Shown: one piece after another, positions 21,140 to 31,331 of the stretch | Position numbering within the stretch: position 1 is the stretch's first letter | Layout: each line of letters opens with the position of its first letter | NCBI GenBank assembly: GCA_027563935.2 | Contig: CM050451.1 | Span: 32,441,565 to 32,505,564 of the forward strand | DNA: 64,000 nt | Origin: Costus lasius | Lineage: Eukaryota > Streptophyta > Magnoliopsida > Zingiberales > Costaceae | Reading direction: 5' to 3' | The notes under the pieces: model-generated | Database searches by the model: none | Told to the model about the DNA's origin: nothing | Seen by the model: only the letters and a program-made list of their open reading frames with translations | Position numbers and translations under genes: made by a program

Positions 21140-22612
21140 ATGGCCACTAGACTCCAACCCCCTACCTTTAGCGGGTCTCTTAACCCTAAGGATTTTAATG
21201 ACTGGTCAACAAAACTTGAGCATTATTTCTATTTTACTGCCATGCCTGAACATTGCAAAGTTAGGTTCACCAAGTTACTTTTACAAAAATCTGCTAGATA
21301 TTACTGGACCACTGTTGAACAAACCTTGGAAAGAGACAATCTGCTACCCATTGAGAGATGGGATGACATGCTTCATAAACTCAGAGAAAAATATGATCCT
21401 TCCTCTCTCCCTGAAAGATTTCTTACACAAAAGAACATGACTGTAGCTGAATACACTCTAAAGTTTAAGACCCTCAACCATAGGAGTAGAGCTAGAGAAC
21501 ATCCTTGGGTTGTGCGTAACCGGTTTATAGATGGTCTTAACTTTGAGATTAAGAGAGGTCTCACCTACTACCCCATACACACAATAGAAGAAGCTTTCCA
21601 AATAGCTAGTATGGTAGAACAACATATTAAGGCAACAGATAGGAAAGGACTTGACCAACCTAGAACACAAAACCAACCACTCCAACAAAAATTTGTTCAA
21701 ACCTCAGAGTCTACCTTAGGAACTAAAACGAGTCAAGAAGAGACATGTGAAACTCAAGAGGCAAACCATGAGGTAGAACCCATACCTCAACCTTCAATTT
21801 TAGGGCCCATACCCACAGGTCCTCAACTTGAGTCTAGCAATCTAGCTAAAGAACCCATAGTTGACTTGTCTAAGAGTCAAACTACCCCTGAGTTGCCCAC
21901 TGTAGACTTGTCTCAACCTAAGTGTCAAATAGAGTCATTACCTTCAATTTTAGGGCCCATACCCACAGGTTCTCAACTTGACCTTAGCACTACCTCTAGC
22001 AAACCTAAAGATGACTTGCCTAAAAATCCAGTTGAACCCAAACCCATAGGTCTTCTTGAACCTCACATGGAACCTAAGTTAGATCCTTTTGAGCTTGACC
22101 TGGATCCTAATCCTCAACCTTTAGGTCAACCCCTAGACTTAGAAAATCTTTTCCAGGACCCTATGATCCTTGAATCTTGTCTTTTAGGTCCTTCTACCCA
22201 CACCCTTAAGCCTCCATTAGTATCAACAAAACATAATGAACTCAAACATACTTTGAACTTTGCACTTATTGAAGTTGAATATATTGATTTCATCATTCCT
22301 TGTTCTTTTCAAAGTCTTGTGATTTTATATGACAATTTTACTAATGAGTACGGCCGAGAAAGGGAATTCAATGCAGGTACCCTTGATATGCAGTTTGGAC
22401 TGTGGACAAAAAGCAACAAGACAATATGCTGTGATGTTGACAACAATTTGAAGATTCAAATCCTGGAGGAACAATTAGCTCTTGCCTCTCCAAAATTTCT
22501 CCATCGCCACAAGAACAATTCTTCGGGGAAGAATTTTTTTCACCCGGGAAGAAATGATGGGGACAGAGATCACAGGCCAAGAAGGTACAAATGGAGTTTA
22601 CGATTGCCATAG
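21140..22612 (+). CDS. Gag protein of element C, with a tail encoded by the 3' LTR
   Basis: 490 codons, intact. Residues about 10-165 resemble the retrotransposon Gag capsid domain of plant Ty3/gypsy elements (FNDWSTKLEHYF, ARYYWTTVE, WDDMLHKLREKY, MTVAEYTLKFKTL, RFIDGLNFEIKRGL). Then comes a proline-rich linker. In it a 40-bp direct repeat (21791-21830 and 21941-21980, one mismatch) gives PSILGPIPTG twice, 50 residues apart. There is no CCHC knuckle, no protease and no enzyme domain. The last 18 codons and the stop lie in the 3' LTR (from 22555) and end YKWSLRLP. The same LTR-encoded tail is kept at 62729. The start is the first ATG (21140), 360 bp after the primer site. Gag should form particles; all enzymes must come from another element. 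Confidence 0.85.
   Translation: MATRLQPPTFSGSLNPKDFNDWSTKLEHYFYFTAMPEHCKVRFTKLLLQKSARYYWTTVEQTLERDNLLPIERWDDMLHKLREKYDPSSLPERFLTQKNMTVAEYTLKFKTLNHRSRAREHPWVVRNRFIDGLNFEIKRGLTYYPIHTIEEAFQIASMVEQHIKATDRKGLDQPRTQNQPLQQKFVQTSESTLGTKTSQEETCETQEANHEVEPIPQPSILGPIPTGPQLESSNLAKEPIVDLSKSQTTPELPTVDLSQPKCQIESLPSILGPIPTGSQLDLSTTSSKPKDDLPKNPVEPKPIGLLEPHMEPKLDPFELDLDPNPQPLGQPLDLENLFQDPMILESCLLGPSTHTLKPPLVSTKHNELKHTLNFALIEVEYIDFIIPCSFQSLVILYDNFTNEYGREREFNAGTLDMQFGLWTKSNKTICCDVDNNLKIQILEEQLALASPKFLHRHKNNSSGKNFFHPGRNDGDRDHRPRRYKWSLRLP
22546..22554 (+). other. polypurine tract of C
   Basis: GGGAAGAAA lies immediately before the 3' LTR start, within the gag frame. Confidence 0.75.
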
Positions 22613-24312
22613 ACAAAGGCTCAGAGTCTTGCGAATAAGCTAGCAAACTCACTTATAAAGCTAGCTCAATAATTAGTAGAGGACTACTTCAACCACTCAA
22701 TAAACTCAAGACATTCAAGCTCAATAAGTTGCGGGAATCAATTCCAAAACGTGACCTGCATCAACGGCAAACCAAACAAATCATGCGTCAGCCAGCTAAA
22801 GCTCTCGTGACACGCCAGCCAGTGTCAACTTCAGTCGACACTCAACGCTGCAAATATGGAAGCTGCAGCGAAGGAAATCTTCAACGTTTCCCCCCTTGCT
22901 GCTCAAGATGGAAGCTGCAACGTTCACATCTCTCCAACGTCTCTCTGCTGCCGTGGAAGGAAATAGCAACGTCTCTCCCTGCAACATCTCTAAAGTTCTC
23001 CTATATGTATCAAAGCTTCAACCTTGTAAACGCAGAATTTGATGAATGAAATAGTTTCTTCGTCCATGGAATCGGATGTCTCCTTTCTCCTCTGAGGCGC
23101 TTGTGTCGCCTACCCTTCTCTTCTCCTCCTCCTTCTAGGGCTGAGCCCCTCCTTCCTCCTCTCCTCTCTATTCTCTTCCTCTACCTCTAATTCTCCTTCT
23201 CTGTTCGCTGCAACCATATGCAACTTCAGCCCAGATTTTGAAACTTTGCGACGTCACCGCCATCGATCCACCGGCCGGATCTCCACGAGACTTCGGCCAT
23301 CATCGCTCCTACCCCTGAGCAACATTCAGCCGCCGGCATCACTCCATCTGCCTCTCCGATCGCCGAAATCGAAGGGCCGACTCCAAACCCCCTGTTTCCG
23401 CCCAGCTTCCGCCTCAGATCCGCCTTTCATCGTCGATCTACTCCGTCCGGCCATCTTTCAACCCCAAATTCCGGCCACGTCCTCTCATCTATGATAACAA
23501 CCTCCACTTGTAGCAGGTTTAGATTTCGTCCACCATCCGGCGAACGGTGACCGCCCCTGCCTCTCACGCACATCCCCTGTTTCCGCCGAGCTCCCGCCCA
23601 GCATGACTCTTCCGCGCGATTCTCCTCCGATCAGCCACCATCCACCCGCTAACTCCGGCCACATCTCCGCCACCACCACGTGGATCTCCAGATGTAACAG
23701 GTCCGGCGATCATGCACCACCGGACGAACGCCGACGAGTCCTCCTCCACTCCCGCGCAACATCCCCTGTTCCAGATTTCTCCTCTGCAGCCTACTTGAGT
23801 CTCCTGTTTGCTCTCCGTATTAATCTGTCTAGCCTTCTTGACGCAGGATTTTAATGCACTCTGACAAGCCTCCACCTCCATTCTTTGGTGCTAACAGCAA
23901 GCCCGAATCTTGTTCTACCCGATGGAGTAGTTCGATGAAACCCAGATTCATCAGATCTTCCAAAAACACCTTGGAACTTTTGATATCTGATACATTCCTG
24001 CATCTGTTTTAAAACTAATCTGATTAGTGTTTTTTCGTGCAGGTGCTTTAAGCAATCGGTGGAGCAAAAGTCCAGAACCTTGACGTGACTACGAAGTACA
24101 CATTTTGTTCCATCATTTGGAGTAGTCCACGTGAATCCAGACTCAATAGATCAGCCAATGATACATAGAATTATTTGCTAAATAATAATTTTCTGAACTC
24201 TTGGAATTCTAGTTGCTTTCATGAATATGCTATTTTCTGAAAATTCAAAAAAAATAAATAAATAACTGAATTTTACATCAGTAGTTTTACTCTACGTTTC
24301 CCCCCTACATCT
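22555..24312 (+). repeat. 3' LTR of C
   Basis: 1758 bp, equal in length to the 5' LTR. It ends CCTACATCT and is followed by the GAACC duplication and the resumed B2 sequence. Confidence 0.9.
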
Positions 24313-27129
24313 GAACCTCTCCATGACCTTATCAATGTAAGTACTCTGACTAAGGCCTAGGAGTTTCTTGGATCTATCCCGGTAGATCCTCACGCCTAGG
24401 ATATAGGCGGCCTCCCCTAAGTCTTTCATCTCAAAACACTTCCCCAACCATGTCTTCACAGCTAGAAGACTAGGAATGTCATTTCCGATGAGTAGTATGT
24501 CATCGACATACAGGACTAGAAATGTCACCAAGCTCCCACTAAATTTTCTGTATACACAGGCATCATCTTCGCTCTTAATAAAGTTGTAATCTCTTACTGC
24601 CTTATCAAATCGAAGATTCCAACTTTGAGAAGATTGTTTTAATACCATAAATGGATCTCTTTAGCCTGCAGACCTTATTGGCCTCTACAGGATGGATGAA
24701 ACTATCAGGTTGTGTCATATACACATCCTCTGTCAGCTTTCCGTTAAGGAATACTGTATTCACATCTATCTGCCATATCTCATAATCATGATATGCAGCT
24801 ATAGCAAGCAAGATTCGAATGGATTTGAACATGGTAACTGGCGAGAAGGTTTCATCATAGTCCACCCCGTGGACCTGTCTGAATCCTTTAGCCACAAGTC
24901 TACCCTTATAGGTAACTATGTTGCCATCCATGTCAGTCTTCCTCTTGAAGACCCATTTACACCCTATAGGTTTTACCCCATCAAGTAGATCAACCAAATC
25001 TCAGGCTTGATTAGCCGACATGGAATCCATCTCGGATCTCATGGCCTCAAGCCATTTCTCGAAGTCTGGTCCACCGACCACCTCATCATAGGTCCTGGGT
25101 TCATCCTCAAGGATGAAGATCCCGTCGTGTTGGATCGGCAGCAACCCATACCTCTCAGGTGCACAACGAATCCTCCTAGACCTACGTAGGGCCTGTGTCT
25201 GAGCCTCTAGTTGCCCAGCAACCGGTGCAGGAGGCTTAGGTTCCATCTCAATGTCTTGTGGTTGCACTTGGACCTCGTCCAAGTCAAACTTCCTCCCACT
25301 GACTTCTTTCATGAGAAATTCTTTCTCTAGAAAGACAGCACCCCGAGCAACAAAAACTTTGTTCTCGCTGGGAATATAGAAGTAATATCCTTTAGTTTCC
25401 TTAGGATACCCCACAAACACGCATTTATTAGATCTGGGTTCTAGCTTGCTAGAATCCTAACGTTTGACATAAGCCTCACATCTCCAGACTCTGATAAAAG
25501 AGAGATTCGGGTGTCTCCCACTCCATACCTCGTACATAATCTTGGAGACACTCTTAGATGGAACATTATTCAGTATGAGAGAAGCTGTCTCAAGTGCATG
25601 GCCCCAAAACGAGGGTGGTTGAGTTGCATGACTCATCATAGATCGAACCATGTTCAACAAAGTTCAATTTCTCCTTTCAGACACACCATTCCATTGAGGT
25701 GTTCCAGGAGGAGTGAGTTGGGATAGAATCCCACACTCTCTAAGATAGTCAAAGAACTCACCGCTCAGGTACTCTCCACCATGATCTGATCGAAGAGTCT
25801 TAATAGATCTAGCAAGCTAGTTCTCTACTTCATTTCTGAACTCCTTAAATTTCTCAAAGGATTCGGACTTATGTCTCATCAAATAGACATAACCGTATCT
25901 ACTGAAGTCATCAGTAAATGTGATGAAGTAGTTGTACCCTCCTTTGGCTTGTTTACTGAATGGCCCACACACATTACTATGTATGAGATCCAACAAACCT
26001 CCTGCCCTCTCACCAATCTTGGTGAAGGGCGTTTTGTCATCTTCCCTAATAAACAAGGCTCACAAGTATCAAACTCCTCCAAGGAGGTTGAATCTAACAA
26101 TCCATTTTGCATGGAGTTGTTGAATGCGATTCTTGTTTATATTGGCTAATCGACAATGCCAAAGGTACGCACCAACTGAACTACTCAGTTTGATCCTTTT
26201 ATGATTTATGTTACATCTAGTGTTATCCATGTCCGAGACATATAATCCATTGCACAAGGTACCCTTCTCATAAAACACATTTGCAAATGAAAAAGAACAA
26301 GTGTCCTCTTTTATTTCAAATTTAAATCCTTTCCTTGCCAAGCAAGGAATTGATATAATGTTTTTGGTAAGGGAAGATACATAGTAGCAATTATTTAACT
26401 CTAGTTGAAGTCCAGAAGGCAAGGAGAGCATCAAAATTCCTACGGCAACAGCAGCAACCTGTGCTCCGTTTACAACTCGTAGGTCAATCTCTCCAGGCCG
26501 CACCGATCTACTTTTCTTGAGCCATCGGATATTTGTACAAATATGAGTTCCACATGCGGTATCCAATACCCATGACATAGAAGTAGAAAGGTTGACTTCA
26601 GTGACATAAATACCTGAGCCAGAAGACGAAGCCTTACTTCTCTTCTCCTCGTTCTGAAGTCACACTATGTCAATCATGTGAGTTGGCACTTCACATGAAT
26701 AGCACCTATTATTCCTGACCTTTTCCATCTTTATCATGAATGTGTTAGTTAAGCTTTTCAGCTCAATGCATTGAATGTCTACTTTCAGAGGGTTGAGCCC
26801 CACCAATTCATCGAAAAGCTGCCTTAGATTATAAATAATCTCAGAAGCGCTCTTCCGATCATATTGCCCTTGAAAACCAGGCGATATGTTGGTCAGCATC
26901 AAATTAGCAACCTCCAAAGTATCTGCCTAATGCTTATTAAACGCATCCTTCTCAGCCGCTGAGGCCGAGCATGGAAGTGGCTTAGGAATAGGCTGCTCAA
27001 GGACATATAGCTTCCTCTCGAGCTTGAGGACCATCCTCAAGTTCCGATACCAGTCCATTAAGTTGGTCCAACCAACTTATCCCTTTCCAGGACATATCAC
27101 AGTAACCATGTGCTATTGTTCGTAGCCAT
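24313..27129 (-). pseudogene. B2 copia gag-pol, main part, heavily mutated
   Basis: The rest of the B2 polyprotein, from the gag ATG (27127-27129) to RT, where element C is inserted. Gag has a TGA at codon 11 (27097-27099), another stop near 26930 and, at the knuckle end, the TGA at 26660-26662 shared with B1. Protease (WVLDTACGTHIC), the integrase zinc region, the integrase core and RT (YVDDILLIGND near 24500) are recognisable. There is a frameshift near 24640 and stops near 24998, 25454 and 25816. Gag has the same large internal deletion as B1. It is inactive. Confidence 0.9.
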
Positions 27130-27946
27130 TATTCTATAACAACCAAGATAGCATATTAGTACAACTTCAAACCATTTAATCTGGACTTGCATAAATAATC
27201 ATGGCTCCCACTATTTTAATCGAATTGACAACCCACAAAGTCAATTGGGAAATCCGAGATTTCCTAGTGACAACCCTACGGTTTGGCCAAGCCCTTACTT
27301 GCACCACCAAGCAAGATGCACCATCATGGTTGTTGCGCCAAGATGCAAGCTCCATGAGGGATGCGCCCTTAATCTTCTTTGTGCGTTTACAAAACAAAAA
27401 GAAAAAGCGGCACGCAGGCCTTACATGAATACATCACAGGCATACAAGGGGCTTGACTATGACCACAACACGATGCACAATCATCTCATGCTTTTCTATA
27501 TGCTCATGGAAACATAAAACTTTAGTTTTAGTTTCTTAGAAAATACGTCTTTCAACCTCAACGTCTGTTCACAAATCTAGGATTTTTCGTTTCTCTCGGG
27601 AGTCTACAAGTGGCGCATGCATGCTCCAAGCACGCTCGCCGCCTACCCTTGCAATCCTTAACCTGCCAAGATTAGGACAATCACCAAGCCCCATTATCTT
27701 CGACAAGTCCCACACAGTAGGTCTATCCTACATGCGTGGGGAGAAATTAATTCTCTTACATATGGGTCTATCCCACCATGTGAAGAAAATAGAAAACCAA
27801 ATAGATCGAATAGATGTTAGGAACGAAAAACTTACAATTTTTTCTTACTTAGAAAAATCCATGCGCATATGCAAATTTTCAAAAAATTTCAGATGGCATG
27901 TGAGCATACAATCAAAGCATAAAACACCGTTCGAGTTCGCAAGTTG
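27130..27946 (-). other. B2 leader
   Basis: Leader between the B2 primer site and gag, on the minus strand, shorter than that of B1. TACTAAT and TTATAG are kept just before gag (about 27132-27160). No coding sequence seen. Confidence 0.75.
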
Positions 27947-27958
27947 GCTTTGATACCA
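27947..27958 (-). other. primer-binding site of B2
   Basis: The minus strand reads TGGTATCAAAGC, one mismatch from TGGTATCAGAGC, one base inside the LTR end. Confidence 0.8.
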
Positions 27959-28404
27959 CTGTTGGGAAACCCCAGGGATTTTAAAATTTTAGAAACAAGC
28001 ACAGCGGAAGCAATCCCCAAAATAGGCCAGTCCCAAAAACCCAGAAGATTGAGTCATGCGAGGGAATCGACATGGTGAGTAGGAGATGATACCTTGCAGT
28101 GAAGAAGAAGGATGCGATGCAGGCCCCCAAATGTTTGCCCTCTGCAGTCTCGCACACAGCTGACGCTCGAGTTCTCTTCTTCCACGCCCGGTGCTAGCCT
28201 CGGGAAGAAGATCCACGGCTCTAGGAGTCCTCAAGAACTTGCGCCACCCTCTAAGAGAAGACGCTAAGGAGAGGTGATGGAATTTTGCCAAGGTCCAACC
28301 TTGTGAATGCCAAGAGGAGAGGGAGGAAGAGAGAAAACGCCAAGCTCCAAGCTTGCGAATGAAATCTCCGAGAGAGTAACCCTTTCCTCTCAACCCTCCT
28401 AGCC

Positions 28405-28412
28405 CTTATATA
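28405..28412 (-). promoter_or_regulatory. candidate TATA box of the B2 LTR
   Basis: TATATAAG on the minus strand, about 450 bp from the LTR end, in the position corresponding to the TATATATG of B1. Confidence 0.5.
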
Positions 28413-28439
28413 GAAATCACGGTGACCTTTGGAATTCCG

Positions 28440-28740
28440 CTGAGACCTTTGGAATTCCGCAATAAATTCTCTGAATTAATTCATCATTAATTATAGAATT
28501 AAATTCAGAATTAATTATAGAATTTAATTATAGAATTTAAACTCTGAATTAAAGTCTCATAATGACTCATTAAGACTTTGAATTAAAGTCTCACAATGAT
28601 CATTAATGATGCGACTCTTCAAATTCAGAATTAAATTTAGATTTAAATTCAGAATTAAATTCATCATTAATCTCAAAATTAATTACAGAATTAAATACAG
28701 AATTAATTCCTAGAATTAAATGTAGTATTTAATTCACCAT
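28440..28740. repeat. AT-rich block of GAATTAA-type repeats
   Basis: About 300 bp made largely of degenerate copies of AGAATTAAATTCAGAATTAA and similar words, many palindromic. It lies in the B2 LTR just upstream of the TATA candidate in the sense direction. B1 has nothing like it. Confidence 0.75.
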
Positions 28741-28748
28741 GATGTCTA

Positions 28749-28912
28749 TTGGGCCAGGCAACTTATTGTCATGGCCCATTAGGCCTCATGCCCTAACTGG
28801 GCTTTACGCCCATTGGGCTTGCAGGCCCATTGGTCCATGCTCTATGCTAGACTTCCTTTGGCCCATTTGGTCCAATTAGCCTATTGGGCCCATTAGGCCC
28901 ATCTGGCCCAAA
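28749..28912 (-). promoter_or_regulatory. cluster of TGGGCY/RGCCCA (site II-like) motifs
   Basis: About ten TGGGCC, TGGGCT or GGCCCA words occur in 164 bp of the B2 LTR, roughly 340-500 bp upstream of the TATA candidate. In plant promoters TGGGCY (site II) is bound by TCP proteins. The family B1 LTR has only scattered copies. Confidence 0.4.
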
Positions 28913-29619
28913 AATGAAGTTAGCTCCAATGAGTCCCTTCCATCTCATCAGGCACAATGGCGCTGATGGATTCTCCCAAATAGATCTGAGTTATCCAATA
29001 ACTCGATCAATAGGCTACCCGATCAATACGAGAACCCGAGTTTCAAGTTGTGAGACCCTGTAGGTTCCTCTGACGTTGGCAGTGATGAACTCAGGTCATC
29101 ACAAGTAGTGAGTGGCACCTAGCAGTGCATCGCTACTACCCAAGTCTTTGGAATGGATATCAGCATCGACATCCCCATCATCGCAACAAGATACCGATGC
29201 ATTACTGTCTCTTTGCCAGACTGATATCCTATTCGACAAAGTGTGTCACCACTTGTTTTCACCCAATCTCATGGTCATGACTAAATCAGGCTTTCACCTG
29301 GGTATGGCCATACACTTCCAGTCATGCAACCATAGGGGGGCCCCGTGGATATCAAGCTTCCCGCAGGAAGGGGCAAATCCTATGTCTGTCCATTGATCTT
29401 CTCATATGGGTCGTGACACACCCAATGACAACCGTTATGACCTCCCTACTATGGCGAGGCGTTAGGTTGTATCAAAGTATATCGCTAACTATATAGAAGA
29501 GTCAATGATGTCAAGTCAAGGGATCAATGCATCTCCTGTCACTTATGAGCTTAACTCGTGACACCAAGTTAGAGCCTCATAGCGGGTCGGTCCAGTATAT
29601 CCACCACTGATATACCCAT

Positions 29620-31317
29620 TGTTGGGGTATGCCCTTAAGGCTAATGTTTGAGGCCTTAGGATTCTATGAGTATCATGTATATAAACTCTTATGTTTATAA
29701 AGGCAATGGTTGTTATTCAGTATGTTACATTGTCTGTTGCAATAAGTGTACTTCTGAATAATGTCTCAAAGCTGTTCAGCTAGGCTGACATGCTGTAAAG
29801 TCCTTAGTCGAGATATCTTGGTGAACATGAGACAGCCTTGATATGATTGAGACTAATATGTGTTCTAATCTTATAGGATGCTTCGAGCATGGAATAAGAT
29901 GTAGACTCATGGGTACATTGGATGTACTGGACAGACCCTACTAGGATATTCAATTGCTTGTCACAATGTGAATAATCCTGTTGGCAACAAGTGGCACATG
30001 TCCTTTGACTTGAGATCACTTGTGTTTCTAAATGATGATTGTCATTGTTTTGAGGTAGTTCAATATCATTTGAAAAATAATGGTTATAGACTATCTTGGA
30101 TAATGTTCATGAGTCAGGTTAGGACACTAGTGATAGATATAGGATTGCCGTCTCCTTGTTTAAGGAGTGTGATGTTCTAAAGGGGCCCCCCTAAATGAGA
30201 TGATTGAGAAAGTGTATGGCCATACCCAGGTGACTATGTTCATCTGGTCTAATCATGCTCATCATATTGGAGCTACAGGCTTGACATGCTTGTCCAATAA
30301 GAACATCCAGTGGCAAAGGATACATGTATGCCTAGTGAAGTGGATTCACACTTGTGCTGTGGTTTGGGTGTAGTCTTGGAAGACTCTTTCTTTTATATCG
30401 GGAGACAGTGATGTGTTGCTAGATACCCCTCACTGATCGTGATAACGTAAGTTATCGTTACCGACATTTAAAGGAAACCCTCAGGGTCGCACAATTTGAT
30501 GATATAGCTTACTTAAGTCAGATCGTGTGGACTGAATTGTTTGGGTTCAGTTTGAAGGGATTTAATCTCTGATTATAAGTGAGATCTGGTTTGATCATGT
30601 TTGATTGATTAGGGCTTGAGATCGGTAAGCTTTGATCGAGAGAGTTGATGCTAGATCGGTGAGATCAGGAGCATCAAGAAATGAACGGTTAGATCTTGAA
30701 CCTTTAGGGTTTATTGTGATCTAGACCATATGGCTTGGGTTAATTGGTCTTGGACCAAACCGACATTGAACCGGCTCATGAATGAGCGCATGGTTCATGG
30801 GAGATGAGATAAGCGCTTGGTTCACTTAAGGGTGAACGCATGAGCCTTGACTACTTTCCATTTTGGGAATTCGGTTTCCAAATGGAATGTATGTAACGCC
30901 TCCACATTAGTGTGAGAGGTTACTCTCTCGCCGGATCCTCTCTTGTGAAGGCTTCCCCCCTTTCGGTTGTGAGCATTTGACGAAAACAAGAGAAGGAAGT
31001 CTCGCCAAGCAAGAAGTTCTCTTCCCTTCCATACGGCAAGGACCCTTGAAGAATCTTGCTAGCACAAGGATCACAAGGGGTAGGCGACATCACTTTGTGT
31101 GCGTCATCTTTGGAGAAGATCTCTCTTGATCTTTGCTTCCAAGCCGACAACCAATCCAATGGCGTTGGTATGATCCCTTTGAGATCTTTTCGTTTATGCA
31201 TTGAGTTAATCATATGATCTACATGCGGTCTTGAGGGTGACACCCCTAAAATATTATATGCGCCCCCCCCCCTTTAGGGTTTCACCCCCTTGCGCTCCCC
31301 CTTGAAGGGGACTTTCA
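29620..31317 (+). repeat. 5' LTR of A2
   Basis: From TGTTGGGGTATGCCC to GGGGACTTTCA. A TATA-like TTTATAT is at 30392-30398. About 45 bp downstream is the hairpin GATAAC-GTAA-GTTATC (30441-30456). A run of ten C is near 31262. Confidence 0.95.
30441..30456 (+). promoter_or_regulatory. conserved LTR hairpin with GNRA-type loop
   Basis: In the sense direction the stem is GATAAC/GTTATC around the loop GTAA, which would be a GNRA tetraloop in RNA. The stem can be extended by two wobble pairs. The equivalent site is at 37818-37833 in the 3' LTR. It is also present in all A1, A3, A4 and A5 LTRs, with substitutions that keep the fold. It would lie near the 5' end of the transcript if TTTATAT at 30392 is the TATA box. 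Confidence 0.5.
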
Positions 31318-31319
31318 AA

Positions 31320-31331
31320 TGGTATCAGAGC
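31320..31331 (+). other. primer-binding site of A2
   Basis: TGGTATCAGAGC, two bases after the LTR end; initiator tRNA-Met type. Confidence 0.93.

Larger units (their letters stand above)
19009..24312 (+). mobile_element. gag-only Ty3/gypsy-like element C (TR-GAG type)
   Basis: 5304 bp, with two 1758-bp LTRs, a tRNA-Met type primer site, one Gag frame and a polypurine tract. There is no protease, RT, RNase H or integrase. The target duplication is GAACC (19004-19008 and 24313-24317). This boundary assumes that the last base of the 3' LTR is T where the 5' LTR has A. About 20 substitutions separate the LTRs by eye (about 1.1 percent). It is inserted in B2 RT in the opposite orientation. Non-autonomous LTR elements that keep only gag are known in plants as TR-GAG elements. 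Confidence 0.92.
27960..29619 (-). repeat. B2 5' LTR, U5-side part
   Basis: Family B LTR on the minus strand, split by A2. With 38705-38968 it totals about 1924 bp. The ends match B1, but the middle differs from B1: it has a TATATAAG box (28405-28412), an AT-rich block and a cluster of GGCCCA words. The split point is marked by the A2 duplication CCCAT. Confidence 0.9.
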
